Part shown: piece after piece, positions 35,076 to 43,797 of the stretch | Numbering within the stretch: the first letter of the stretch is position 1 | How the letters are laid out: each line of letters begins with the position of its first letter | Assembly (NCBI RefSeq): GCF_009363115.1 | Contig: NZ_CP045298.1 | Location: 1,704,001 to 1,768,000, forward strand | Direction: 5' to 3' | Origin: Paenibacillus brasilensis | Lineage (GTDB): Bacteria; Bacillota; Bacilli; Paenibacillales; Paenibacillaceae | DNA length: 64,000 bases | Notes under the pieces: model-generated | Told to the model about the DNA's origin: nothing | Seen by the model: the letters and a program-made list of their open reading frames with translations, nothing else | The model's database searches: none | Translations under genes and position numbers: made by a program

Positions 35076-36206
35076 TTATAATTTCGATCGCGTCTGCGAA
35101 TCTGGCTTAGCCAACAAGCGAATCAGTGTGTTAATCACTGGACGCTTTGTTTTACCCACGAGACCAATGACCTCTGCACCAATCTGCAGGAAAAACATCA
35201 TAATACATATCACAACAAAGATAACCCAGTTTGCTTCATTAAGCGCAGCATACGATTGAATCACAGCTAATACACCGAAAAATGCAGCAATACAGTAAAT
35301 AATCAATACGGTCTGTCTGTGACTGAAACCTAGCTCGCGCAAGCAATGATGCAGATGACCTTTATCCGGTGAGAAAATCGGTTTTTTCTGCAGTTTGCGA
35401 CGAACAATGGCAAAAAATGTATCCGATAATGGTACACCGATAATAATCAATGGCGTAATAAACGATACGATAGCAATTTGCTTGAAACCAAGCATGGACA
35501 GCATGGCCAGACAGAAACCTAAAAACAGCGACCCAGTATCACCCATGAATATTTTAGCAGGATGAAAGTTAAAAAACAAAAATCCAACAATGCTGCCCAG
35601 CAGTACCAGACAAAGCATAGCCACCATATAGTTGCCCATCAGAAGGGCCATTACAAAGATGGTTCCAATCGCAATTCCCGATACACCCGCAGCCAGTCCA
35701 TCCAGACCGTCAATCAAATTGATGGCATTCGTTACACCTACAATCCAGAAGATCGTAAGCGGGATGGAAATCCAGCTCTCCAAAGACGAGTATGCATCCT
35801 GAAAAGGTACATTTACAAAGTCCACACGAATATCAAAAGCAAACACAACCATACAAGCAACGGCAATTTGAGCCAAAAATTTCAACTTTGCATTGAGATC
35901 AAAACGATCATCGAGAGCACCAATCAGTGTAATCAGCGTACCGCCAATCAGAAAGGCCGCGATAAAGTTAATATCCCGTGAGGACAGCATTCCGTCGGGT
36001 ACTAAAGGCAAAATCGCCAATAAGGACAACAGAAACGCCAAGAAAATCCCCAGTCCGCCAAGTCGCGGCATAATCCGGGTATGTACTTTTCGGGCATTCG
36101 GTACATCGACGGCTCCAACCTTAACAGCGAATTTCTTAACGAGCGGTGTCAGTAACAGCGCAAGTCCCAGTGCCATGACGAAACCAATAATATAGATCAA
36201 TAGCAT
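35076..36206 (-). CDS. tagO: Undecaprenyl-phosphate N-acetylglucosaminyl 1-phosphate transferase (TagO/WecA family)
   Basis: This enzyme moves GlcNAc-1-phosphate from UDP-GlcNAc onto undecaprenyl phosphate, the first membrane step of teichoic acid and secondary wall polymer synthesis. The 376-residue protein has about eleven membrane helices and the MraY/WecA motifs GALDDRFDLNAKLK (catalytic Asp pair), NAINLIDGLDGLAAG, GDTGSLFLGF and the His motif DKGHLHHCLRELGFSH. It lies upstream of the SLH protein and downstream of tagA-csaB, so the group probably builds the polymer that anchors the S-layer. Confidence 0.94.
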   Translation of the reverse strand: MLLIYIIGFVMALGLALLLTPLVKKFAVKVGAVDVPNARKVHTRIMPRLGGLGIFLAFLLSLLAILPLVPDGMLSSRDINFIAAFLIGGTLITLIGALDDRFDLNAKLKFLAQIAVACMVVFAFDIRVDFVNVPFQDAYSSLESWISIPLTIFWIVGVTNAINLIDGLDGLAAGVSGIAIGTIFVMALLMGNYMVAMLCLVLLGSIVGFLFFNFHPAKIFMGDTGSLFLGFCLAMLSMLGFKQIAIVSFITPLIIIGVPLSDTFFAIVRRKLQKKPIFSPDKGHLHHCLRELGFSHRQTVLIIYCIAAFFGVLAVIQSYAALNEANWVIFVVICIMMFFLQIGAEVIGLVGKTKRPVINTLIRLLAKPDSQTRSKL

Positions 36207-36344
36207 TTGATCATTCGACCCCCAATTTTAAAGCAAATCCCTTTTCAGATGTAACCGCATTGAATTATACTCTGATCAAAAATAAATACCAAGCTTCATA
36301 TTCTGGCAAATTAGCGGGTTTTAAAGGTAGATTCAAGCTATTTA

Positions 36345-37118
36345 TCACTCTTTTGTGACGTTTTCTTTTTCACGCATCACTTTCACGGCGAATTTGGGCA
36401 GCGCAAGCATTCTTTTGTACCGGCTAGGCTCTTTAAGTAGCCTATACAACCACTCGGCTCTGAGTTTCTGGAACAATTTGGGTGCTCGTTTTGTTCTGCC
36501 AGATATAACATCGAAACTACCGCCAACCCCCATCATTATCGGCACGCCAAGTTGCTCCTTGTATTTACCAATCCACGGTTCCTGTGTGTCCGCGCCACGT
36601 GCTACAAACAACAAATCGGGATTCGCTTCACGAATAGCTGCAATGACTGCCTTGTCCTCTTCGGGTCCAAAAAATCCATCACGTTGGCCACAAACCGTAA
36701 TCCGAGGATAAAGCTCATGTACCCGTTGTGCAGTCGCTTGAATCACCTCGGATGTTGATCCAAGTAAATAAACTTTCCAACGATAGTTTTCTCCGGCTCT
36801 AAGCAATTCATGTAACAAGTCAAAACCGGCCACTCGCTCAGGTACAGGATGTCCTACATAATTTGCGGCCCAGACCACGCCAGTCCCATCTGGAACAATT
36901 AATTCGGCCTGCTTCATCACTGACATGTACTTAGGGTCTTCCAATGCAGCCATAACCATAATCGGATTGGCAGTGATCACTTGATGGGGTCTGCGAGACT
37001 CCACCGCCTGGATTAATACATTTAAAGTATCTTTCATATTAAGCCTTGATACCCGAACACCGAAAATCGGGACGGTAGGCACATTCGTAACCTTATCAAC
37101 TGTCACTGTATCCATCAT
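36345..37118 (-). CDS. tagA: WecG/TagA/CpsF family glycosyltransferase
   Basis: A GT26-family enzyme that adds N-acetylmannosamine to the lipid-linked GlcNAc made by TagO. Motifs visible: VITANPIMVMAALEDPKY, PDGTGVVWAA, YLLGSTSEV, GQRDGFFGPEED, LFVARGADTQEPWI and GVGGSFDVISGRTKRAP (family signature). The ATG at 37118 overlaps the csaB stop by 4 bases (ATGA), indicating translational coupling; a GTG at 37130 is possible. The substrate ManNAc would come from the UDP-GlcNAc 2-epimerase at 59807. Confidence 0.9.
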   Translation of the reverse strand: MMDTVTVDKVTNVPTVPIFGVRVSRLNMKDTLNVLIQAVESRRPHQVITANPIMVMAALEDPKYMSVMKQAELIVPDGTGVVWAANYVGHPVPERVAGFDLLHELLRAGENYRWKVYLLGSTSEVIQATAQRVHELYPRITVCGQRDGFFGPEEDKAVIAAIREANPDLLFVARGADTQEPWIGKYKEQLGVPIMMGVGGSFDVISGRTKRAPKLFQKLRAEWLYRLLKEPSRYKRMLALPKFAVKVMREKENVTKE

Positions 37119-38242
37119 CCTTTGCGACACAAGTAATTAATGATATGCTGTGCCGGCAAACGGGCCTCGCTCTTCAACAAAGCAATTGCCGCTCCCTGGC
37201 TCTCGATCCATTGATTTCGCTCGTCTAGCAGCCGCGTAGCCTCTTGAGCCAGCTTTTGTCCATCCAGCGCTTCTGTAGTGCCTACTGGCTGGCTGCCGAC
37301 ACGACTGAGGAAATGGTCAATTTTGGGATCGTAGGATATCCCCAACGGGGGGACATGATGGGATGCTGCATAGATCAAGCTGTGCAGTCTCATCCCGATC
37401 ATCAAGCTGCAACGACTGACTTCCAACAGCATCTGCTGAGGATCGGTAACCTGATCACACATACTGACACGACTTCCCGTTGACGTAATATCCCCCAACA
37501 AATCCATGACCATTCTCGAGGCCTCCTCGTCGTCAGGCAAATGGAACGGTAAGAAACGCAAGTGTACACGGCGTCCAGCAGCTAATTTTTTCAAACCGTC
37601 TGCAATAGCCTTTAATTCACGATGCTCCTTGTCCCAGTAGCGGACTGACACACCAACGATCGGAAGCTCGCCCTGATCATTCTCAGCCGCTTGCTCGGCA
37701 GCGGAGGGCAATGGTAGTCCCATTACCGGATCGGGAACAACCTCGACAGGCGGGCGCTTAAGCTTCATGCTATTCAGTAATGCAGCGGATTGCTTGTCTC
37801 TTACAGATACATATTCGCAGCGTTGAAACACAGACCGGATCATGGGGTAAAATATCTTTCGTTGCACCGGACCAATGCCCTGAGCATATACAAACGTCGG
37901 CTTACCAGCCCATTGAGCCAACTTGAGAATTGCAAGGTAATAAGGAATGCTTTTGGGACTTGTCGCATCCTGAAGCAAGCTTCCACCACCACTGATTAAC
38001 CCGTCGCTGTTTTGAATCGCTTTTCGAACTTCCCCCAGGCTCATACGTGGGACAGCTTCTACTCCATACATTTTCTTTGTCCATGCGGGGTCGGAAGACA
38101 GAACAACAGGCTTGATCGTAATCCCTGCTTCACGACTTTCCTCTTCTAATGCAGTCAAAATGGACTTGAGTACCGCCTCATCTCCACTATTGCGAAAGCC
38201 GTAATAACCCGAGATTATTATCGTTTGAGCTGTGGTGACCAT
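37115..38242 (-). CDS. csaB: Polysaccharide pyruvyl transferase CsaB
   Basis: CsaB adds ketal-linked pyruvate to secondary cell-wall polymer; in Bacillus anthracis and Paenibacillus alvei this modification is what SLH domains bind. The protein shows the family pattern ISGYYGFRNSGDEAVL at the start, SGGGSLLQDATSPKSIPYYL, YAQGIGPV and, near the end, GMRLHSLIYAASHHVPPLGISYDPKI. The ATG at 38242 gives the standard N-terminus; the frame is open to 38272, within the upstream gene. It overlaps that gene by 25 bases and tagA by 4, so the three form one operon. Confidence 0.92.
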   Translation of the reverse strand: MVTTAQTIIISGYYGFRNSGDEAVLKSILTALEEESREAGITIKPVVLSSDPAWTKKMYGVEAVPRMSLGEVRKAIQNSDGLISGGGSLLQDATSPKSIPYYLAILKLAQWAGKPTFVYAQGIGPVQRKIFYPMIRSVFQRCEYVSVRDKQSAALLNSMKLKRPPVEVVPDPVMGLPLPSAAEQAAENDQGELPIVGVSVRYWDKEHRELKAIADGLKKLAAGRRVHLRFLPFHLPDDEEASRMVMDLLGDITSTGSRVSMCDQVTDPQQMLLEVSRCSLMIGMRLHSLIYAASHHVPPLGISYDPKIDHFLSRVGSQPVGTTEALDGQKLAQEATRLLDERNQWIESQGAAIALLKSEARLPAQHIINYLCRKG

Positions 38243-40227
38243 TTCTTCCAACATCCTTCCAGCACTTGCCACACGACAATTGCGATAATTCCCAGGAGCA
38301 GACCCAGTCCCAATCCTAATAACCCGCGACTAAGCGAGAGTGCTGCTGGAGAATGAATGTGAGCAAAGGTATCCACCATAGAAGCTTGACCGATAGCAGC
38401 TATAATCAATAAATAGATCGCTTTGCGGTATTTTAACGCCAAGAACGCGCCTGCAATAAACAGCGGGTGTGCCATCAAGAATTCCTTATTACGAGGACGT
38501 ACACCAAATGCATTCTCAAGAAAATTCCGGAAAACCAGCTCCGTGTTCGACACTGTACCTGCATTCCCCGTACGGCTCAAGTAGTATAATCCTGCGGCTC
38601 CGATAACAGCCAATGCAACTACCCACAGTACGGTAATCGGCGTACGGAGCAGCTTGGAAATTTCCTCACGTATAGAAACGCCACGATAAAAGAAAATATA
38701 TACCGCAGCCAAAAAGATTGGCAGAATGTGAAGCAAACCCACACCTCTAAACTGGTTCAATACAAGACTGTAAGCAATACTATTCAACAGCGCAATAACA
38801 AAAGGCACCGCAGCCAGCGACAAAATTGCTGTTCGCACGTACAAGATAAGGGTTTGAACCAACCGCTGACCTGTAGAAAGCTCCTGTTCTTGTTTAATTC
38901 TAACGGTACGTACGGCAATAACCATTGCTACTGTAGGGCCGCTAATTGCTGCGAGCAACGCCAAGCCTTGCTCCATCAGGCTGGAGTTCAAGACATAAAG
39001 TCCTGCGGAGCCAACCAAACCGACTACAAAGACCAGCAGGGTCAACACCGGGGCGAAATAAGACACCATTATGGAGAAGAATGCAAGTGCACCCAATACG
39101 ACGACCACTTTTAGATAGCGTTGAATTGACGAATCAACCACCTTGAATGGTTCAGCCTGTCCGAGCTCAAATCCCTTATTCTCCATCCGTTGTATAGCGT
39201 TACCTGGTTTGTCCAAGCTGTGGATCAGATTGTCTACCGAATCCTTTACTTTTGCCTCAGCCACGCTGCGCGTAGGGGCAGTATTAAGATAAAGCATGCG
39301 AATATTGCGATCCTTGGTCGCCAATGCAAAACGGTCCGCCAAGGTCTCGACATCAAGTGTTGAATCCTTGTCACTCAGAGAATACAGTCGGACAACGTTA
39401 TAGTGAATATCGTAGGCAAGCCTGTTGAAGCCTGCTTGTGGTTTTTTCAAGTTTTCAATAGTAGCCAAGCCAATATCATATTTATTAAGCAATTTAGCAA
39501 ATGCCGCCAAGCTATGCTCTTTTTCGTTATCTGTAAAGCCTTTGACCGAATCCCCTTCAAACAAAATGCGTTTCACACCATTCTGTTGAAAGGAGGCCAG
39601 CATCTCTTCCGTCAATTTTTCGTTATAAGGAAGACTGTCACTCATCCGCGGAACAATAAAAAATCCTTTGCTCCGAAGCTGCTTCATAGCAATCGGGTCA
39701 GGCTGCATCGGCTTAAGATACGCATCCTCCGGGGATGTTTCCACAACCAGCCCTTCTTGTCCCTGATAGCTCCATGGCTTCACGTTAATGCCAAGGCTTG
39801 TAAACGTACGTTCAATTAACGGCTTTAGTGCCTCAGCATTTTCTTTGTCAGCAAAAACAACATACGTAAAATTCTCATTTGCAGGTGAAAGACGTTTTTC
39901 CAAATCAGCAACGTTCTGAGTCGTATAGGTTACGACCCGGCCCGCTTTACGGAAATCGTCCAATGTACTTTCATACATTGCCATACTGTTTACACCCGCT
40001 TGCTTTAAGCGGTCCAGCTGCTCGTTCAAATAGTCCTGCGGGTGAGCCTGGTACGAAGCTGCCTCTGTCAAATCCCGATAATCGAATACAATCTCTACTT
40101 TTTTACTTGAAGATTCTGTCTTCACACGATCGGCGATGATTGGGATGGAGGCCAGCAAGCCGAGTGCAACCAGAATCCATAACCATTTTCGAGAAGCCGT
40201 ATTCCAATACTGCCATTTCTGATACAC
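38218..40227 (-). CDS. DUF5693 family multi-pass membrane protein
   Basis: About 669 residues: an N-terminal membrane helix (WLWILVALGLLASIPIIA), a large extracytoplasmic domain (about 40-360) resembling a TIM-barrel-like fold with recurring beta-alpha units, and about nine C-terminal membrane helices (about 370-660). It matches the DUF5693 proteins regularly found next to csaB in Paenibacillus. Function unknown; given that link it may take part in export or pyruvylation of the wall polymer. The start is GTG 40227 (AAGGAGG, 7-base spacer) or TTG 40230. It overlaps csaB. Confidence 0.8.
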   Translation of the reverse strand: MYQKWQYWNTASRKWLWILVALGLLASIPIIADRVKTESSSKKVEIVFDYRDLTEAASYQAHPQDYLNEQLDRLKQAGVNSMAMYESTLDDFRKAGRVVTYTTQNVADLEKRLSPANENFTYVVFADKENAEALKPLIERTFTSLGINVKPWSYQGQEGLVVETSPEDAYLKPMQPDPIAMKQLRSKGFFIVPRMSDSLPYNEKLTEEMLASFQQNGVKRILFEGDSVKGFTDNEKEHSLAAFAKLLNKYDIGLATIENLKKPQAGFNRLAYDIHYNVVRLYSLSDKDSTLDVETLADRFALATKDRNIRMLYLNTAPTRSVAEAKVKDSVDNLIHSLDKPGNAIQRMENKGFELGQAEPFKVVDSSIQRYLKVVVVLGALAFFSIMVSYFAPVLTLLVFVVGLVGSAGLYVLNSSLMEQGLALLAAISGPTVAMVIAVRTVRIKQEQELSTGQRLVQTLILYVRTAILSLAAVPFVIALLNSIAYSLVLNQFRGVGLLHILPIFLAAVYIFFYRGVSIREEISKLLRTPITVLWVVALAVIGAAGLYYLSRTGNAGTVSNTELVFRNFLENAFGVRPRNKEFLMAHPLFIAGAFLALKYRKAIYLLIIAAIGQASMVDTFAHIHSPAALSLSRGLLGLGLGLLLGIIAIVVWQVLEGCWKKWSPQLKR

Positions 40228-40402
40228 CAAAGAACCTCCTTAATATCGTTGCCGCAATAAATCTATTTTCCCAATGCCTATTCCAGATTATTCGCAACAT
40301 AGAAATGACCCCCACGGCGTACTGCCCTTTGCCGTGAGAGGTCACCGATTACTTATTTCATATCCAATTGTCTTACCCTATTCTATTATAAATGGATTTG
40401 TC

Positions 40403-42121
40403 TCAAGCGTCTACGCGCGCCATAACAGCTTCCGCCAGACGGCTGATTCTTTGCTCCGCATCTGCCAGCGAAGAACCGCGTACCGCGAAGTATACTTTGA
40501 TTTTTGGCTCAGTACCAGAAGGACGCAGACAGAACCATGAACCGTCCTCCAGTAAAAATTTGAGCACATTTTCTTGTGGAAGACCGTCCAACCCTTGCGA
40601 GTAGTCCAGTACCTTGTCTACCTTCACCCCTGCAATCTCTTGAGGGACGTTGCTGCGCCAATCCGCCATTTTTCCCTGAATCTGCGCCACTCCGTCCTTG
40701 CCTTTCAGAGTACGAGACTCCAACGTCTCAAGGAAGTATCCAAACTGATCGTACAGCTCTTGTAAAACATCATACAGCGTCTTACCTTGAGTGCTGTAAT
40801 AAGCAGCAGCTTCAGCAATCAGCATAGCCGCCAGAACAGCATCCTTGTCGCGAGCATAATTGCCTGCCAAATAGCCATAGCTCTCTTCATAACCGAACAG
40901 GTAGGTATAATCTCCCGTTTGGTCAAACTGGTTCATTTTCTCACCAATATATTTAAAGCCAGTTAGCGTATTAAACACAGTTGCGCCAAAATGTTCGGCA
41001 ATGACTGCACCCATTTCGCTGGTTACGATGGTTTTGATGACCGCCCCGTTATTCGGAAGCTTACCTGTTTCTTTTAGCTGATTCAACAAGTAGTACGCCA
41101 TAATTGCGCCGGACTGATTTCCAGACAATACTACATATTCGCCGTCACGGTTCTTCACAACCGCCCCCATGCGGTCAGCATCAGGGTCTGTTCCGATCAA
41201 CAAATCCGCACCAATCTTCTCACCCAGTGCAATTGCTAACTTGAATGCATCACGTTCCTCCGGGTTAGGCGATTTGACAGTGGAAAACTCAGCATCAGGC
41301 AGCTCTTGCTCAGGTACAATATGCACCTGCTCAAAGCCGATTTTCTCCAGCACACGGCGCACCGGTACATTTCCAGTTCCATGAAGAGGTGTAAATACAA
41401 CCTTAAAGTTTTTCCCTGGTCCGGCTGCAATCAGCTCACGGTTCACACTCACACTGGCCACCGTCTCTACAAACGCTTCATCTTCCTTTTCTCCAAGCCA
41501 AACCAGCAGTCCCTGTGCCTCTGCTTCTTCACGGGTCAGACGGTTAATATCAGCAAAAGTAGGAACCTCACGGATATAACCAATCACCTGCTCAGCCTGA
41601 TCAGGAACAAGCTGGCCACCTTCATTATTGTATACCTTGTATCCATTATATTCAGGCGGGTTATGGCTCGCAGTTACGACAATCCCCCCACTGGCTCCCA
41701 AATGACGTACGCTAAACGAAAGCTGTGGCGTCGGACGCAGGGACGGGAACAACTTAGCTACGATACCGTTGCCTGCCAGCACCAAGGCTGCATCCAGGGC
41801 AAACTCCGGCGAGAAATGGCGCGAATCATGTGCAATGACAACCGAAGGCTTGCCTTCTTTTCCAGCATGCTGCTCTAAAATATAGCGAGCCAGCCCTTGA
41901 GTCGCACGTCCAATGACGTAGCGGTTCATTCGGTTACTGCCAGCACCAATTACTCCACGCAAACCACCTGTACCAAATTCCAACTCTTTGTAAAAGCGAT
42001 CCTCCAACTCCTGCTCGTTGCCCTCCAATGCGCGCAACTCCTGTTTGGTTTCTTCATCAATATAAGGGTCTTGCAGCCAGCTCTCAATGCCTTCTAGTGC
42101 TTTTTCACTCAACTGCGTCAT
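40403..42121 (-). CDS. pgcA: Phosphoglucomutase/phosphomannomutase (PgcA-type)
   Basis: An alpha-D-phosphohexomutase interconverting hexose 6- and 1-phosphates, which feeds UDP-glucose and wall-polymer synthesis. The 572-residue protein contains the catalytic serine loop TASHNPPEYNGYKVY (Ser152), the metal-binding loop GTDPDADRMG, the sugar-binding GYEESYGY and the C-terminal phosphate-binding RPSGTEPKIKVYF. Length and motifs fit the PgcA/YhxB type rather than the shorter GlmM. No terminator was recognised between it and the DUF5693 gene (175 bases); a weak hairpin around GCCGTGAG is not convincing. Confidence 0.94.
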   Translation of the reverse strand: MTQLSEKALEGIESWLQDPYIDEETKQELRALEGNEQELEDRFYKELEFGTGGLRGVIGAGSNRMNRYVIGRATQGLARYILEQHAGKEGKPSVVIAHDSRHFSPEFALDAALVLAGNGIVAKLFPSLRPTPQLSFSVRHLGASGGIVVTASHNPPEYNGYKVYNNEGGQLVPDQAEQVIGYIREVPTFADINRLTREEAEAQGLLVWLGEKEDEAFVETVASVSVNRELIAAGPGKNFKVVFTPLHGTGNVPVRRVLEKIGFEQVHIVPEQELPDAEFSTVKSPNPEERDAFKLAIALGEKIGADLLIGTDPDADRMGAVVKNRDGEYVVLSGNQSGAIMAYYLLNQLKETGKLPNNGAVIKTIVTSEMGAVIAEHFGATVFNTLTGFKYIGEKMNQFDQTGDYTYLFGYEESYGYLAGNYARDKDAVLAAMLIAEAAAYYSTQGKTLYDVLQELYDQFGYFLETLESRTLKGKDGVAQIQGKMADWRSNVPQEIAGVKVDKVLDYSQGLDGLPQENVLKFLLEDGSWFCLRPSGTEPKIKVYFAVRGSSLADAEQRISRLAEAVMARVDA

Positions 42122-42216
42122 ACGGAATTTCCCCTCTCCATTTTTGTTGTCAAAACAGGGTTTCTATGTACACATGCACTCGGTTCAAACGTCGTGCTTA
42201 TGTCAGCAGAGCCTGC

Positions 42217-42663
42217 TTATTGAGGAGGATCGGATAAAGCAAACATAATCTCGCCCTCAGCTACTACCGTATCGCCTACTTTAGCCGTAGCTTTCCCCTT
42301 GCCGAATGCCCCTTTAGAACGGGTTATTTCCACTTCAAGCGTCAGCGTATCCCCAGGAACCACCTGTCCGCGGAAGCGGAAACCATCCAACCCAGCCAAG
42401 AAACCGATTTTGCCGCGATTTTTCTCTAAATGCAGTAATGCAACAGCCCCAACCTGAGCCAGTGCTTCGGTGATCAGCACACCAGGCATGACCGGATACC
42501 CCGGAAAATGTCCGATGAAATGAGGCTCACTCATCGTTACATTTTTAATGCCTACTGCTCTTACCCCTTCCTCCAGCTCAATGATGCGATCCACCAACAA
42601 AAATGGCGGTCGATGGGGAATAATTTCCTGAATTTGATTAACATCCAATTGCAATTTGTCCAT
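42217..42663 (-). CDS. fabZ: 3-hydroxyacyl-ACP dehydratase FabZ
   Basis: FabZ removes water from 3-hydroxyacyl-ACP in fatty acid synthesis (hot-dog fold, cytoplasmic). The 148-residue protein has the N-terminal [17 protein letters not shown] and catalytic His52 in [10 protein letters not shown] with Glu66 in ITEALAQVG. In B. subtilis the equivalent gene (ywpB) also lies next to flhP. The ATG at 42663 is the only sensible start. Confidence 0.96.
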   Translation of the reverse strand: MDKLQLDVNQIQEIIPHRPPFLLVDRIIELEEGVRAVGIKNVTMSEPHFIGHFPGYPVMPGVLITEALAQVGAVALLHLEKNRGKIGFLAGLDGFRFRGQVVPGDTLTLEVEITRSKGAFGKGKATAKVGDTVVAEGEIMFALSDPPQ

Positions 42664-43004
42664 TTACCTTAATAACTCCTCTCGCTTGCAGGTTTGGTTT
42701 GCACCAATCATAAATGGCTGCAAGCATAATATTACCCTACCTGAGCTGCATAAAAACAGTGCAAAGCGGCAACAATGTTAGATATCCTTCACCTACTGCA
42801 GAAGTGAAGGTTGAGATAAGGGGCTTTTTCCGCCGGTTACGCAACCAGAGGCGCGGAGAGGCCCTTTTGCCCGTATTTGGTCTTACCCCGCAGTGTTACA
42901 AACTCCCCATCATTATACAGTTATCGGATGCAAAAAGAAAATTACGCGGAAGTACCATATTGGTTGCTCCTATTATGGGGTGAAACGGGCGTTCAATTTG
43001 AGTC

Positions 43005-43070
43005 AAGGGGGGCGGGCTGCGCGATTTATTTGATCTTCCGATCGCTGTTGCCCCTTAATTTTTTCATTTT
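43005..43070 (+). terminator. Plus-strand intrinsic terminator without an obvious gene
   Basis: AAGGGG (43005-43010) and CCCCTT (43051-43056) form the outer stem, GCGAT/ATCGC (43021-43025 / 43041-43045) an inner stem, followed by AATTTTTTCATTTT. All neighbouring genes are on the minus strand, so a plus-strand RNA of unknown nature may end here. Confidence 0.55.
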
Positions 43071-43094
43071 ATAAAACCTGTAAGGTTAAAATTT

Positions 43095-43127
43095 AGGGGC
43101 AAAGGCGAACGCTATCGCTTCTCCAGA
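43095..43127 (-). repeat. Minus-strand copy of the repeated TCTGGAGAAGCG motif
   Basis: Read on the minus strand this segment is TCTGGAGAAGCG, a short variable part, GCGTTCGCCTTTGCCCC. The plus-strand copy at 43427-43458 has the same frame with GCGTTTGCCTTTATCCCC. The two form a diverged inverted pair about 300 bases apart. Confidence 0.6.
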
Positions 43128-43305
43128 TTCAAATAAACCTCTCCGCCGAGTTACTTTTGGCTCAAAAGAAAGCCTCGCTTCAATAATGCTCGCTTGTCGT
43201 GAAGGGCGAAACAAAACAACCGAAGGCCTCTGTGATGGCCTCCATTGGCCGCAATCCATGCGTGCTACGCTGGAGGGTTCTGCATTGAATGCATTGAAGA
43301 CAAAA

Positions 43306-43346
43306 CAAAACCCTGCGCCACTGGCACAGGGTTTTGTTGTTTTATT
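43306..43346. terminator. Intrinsic terminator readable on both strands
   Basis: CAAAACCCTG (43306-43315) pairs with CAGGGTTTTG (43327-43336), with a GCC/GGC extension at the apex. T-rich sequence follows on the plus strand (TTGTTTTATT) and on the minus strand (TTTTGTTTTG). On the minus strand it could end the mbl-flhO-flhP-epuA transcript. Confidence 0.7.
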
Positions 43347-43407
43347 ACTACCCACACAAATTGCGGGTGGTTTATTTTAATAAGAGTGGTCCTAATGGCG
43401 GGTAGCA

Positions 43408-43540
43408 GCGGAGCGGGCAGAATTGTTCTGGAGAAGCGCAGCGTTTGCCTTTATCCCCGGATTCAAACTTCCAATGTTTTAAAATCAAAAAGGAATCCGG
43501 GGATAACAGCAATCGGAAGAACAATCTGCACGCGGAGCGG
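43408..43540. repeat. MITE-like intergenic element with inverted ends and 9-bp flanking direct repeats
   Basis: The element is bounded by GCGGAGCGG at 43408-43416 and 43532-43540. Just inside are imperfect inverted ends GCAGAATTGTTC (43417-43428) and GAACAATCTGC (43519-43529), and towards the centre a perfect 14-bp dyad TTATCCCCGGATTC (43451-43464) / GAATCCGGGGATAA (43493-43506). No coding frame is inside. Layout suggests a small non-autonomous mobile or structured repeat; if the 9-bp repeats belong to the element they are not a target duplication. Confidence 0.6.
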
Positions 43541-43574
43541 TCTTTTCCCACCACAGCCACTCATTTAAAGTAAA

Positions 43575-43787
43575 CTAAGGCGCAAATATAAGATCAATGA
43601 CATGCTGCCAGGTTTTCCATTCAAATACGCCTGCCAGTCCTTGCTTACCTACAATCACGTATCCTACAATTAAACCACCTAACAGTGAAAACAGGAGCAG
43701 CAGCGGAACTACGAAATAACGGGCAGTACGCCAACGGGACTTTGTCTTTTCAGGAGCTCGACGGGAATCGGATTGTTCTTCTTTCAT
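43575..43787 (-). CDS. EpuA-family small membrane protein
   Basis: A 70-residue protein with a basic, hydrophilic N-terminus and one membrane helix (RYFVVPLLLLFSLLGGLIVGYVIVG) followed by the conserved C-terminal phrase TWQHVIDLIFA. This fits the EpuA family (Pfam DUF), often wrongly labelled 'DNA-directed RNA polymerase subunit beta'. ATG at 43787 is chosen; a TTG two codons upstream is in frame. It follows flhP by 10 bases and is likely the last gene of the mbl operon. Function unknown. Confidence 0.8.
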   Translation of the reverse strand: MKEEQSDSRRAPEKTKSRWRTARYFVVPLLLLFSLLGGLIVGYVIVGKQGLAGVFEWKTWQHVIDLIFAP

Positions 43788-43797
43788 TACCAAAGCC

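Larger units (their letters stand above)
42664..43574. other. Intergenic region with repeats and terminators, no convincing gene
   Basis: These 911 bases separate fabZ from the epuA gene. Short frames occur on both strands but none has a ribosome site or recognisable protein. The stretch holds dyads at 42788-42809 (CTTCAC/GTGAAG) and 42818-42866, a plus-strand terminator (43005-43070), a second one readable on both strands (43306-43346), a hairpin ACCCAC/GCGGGT near 43350, and two copies of a repeated motif including a 133-base MITE-like element (43408-43540). Confidence 0.6.

Noticed and set aside
42714..42983. Small plus-strand gene upstream of fabZ
   Set aside because: No ribosome-binding site and no protein-like composition; the stretch is better explained by hairpins and repeats.
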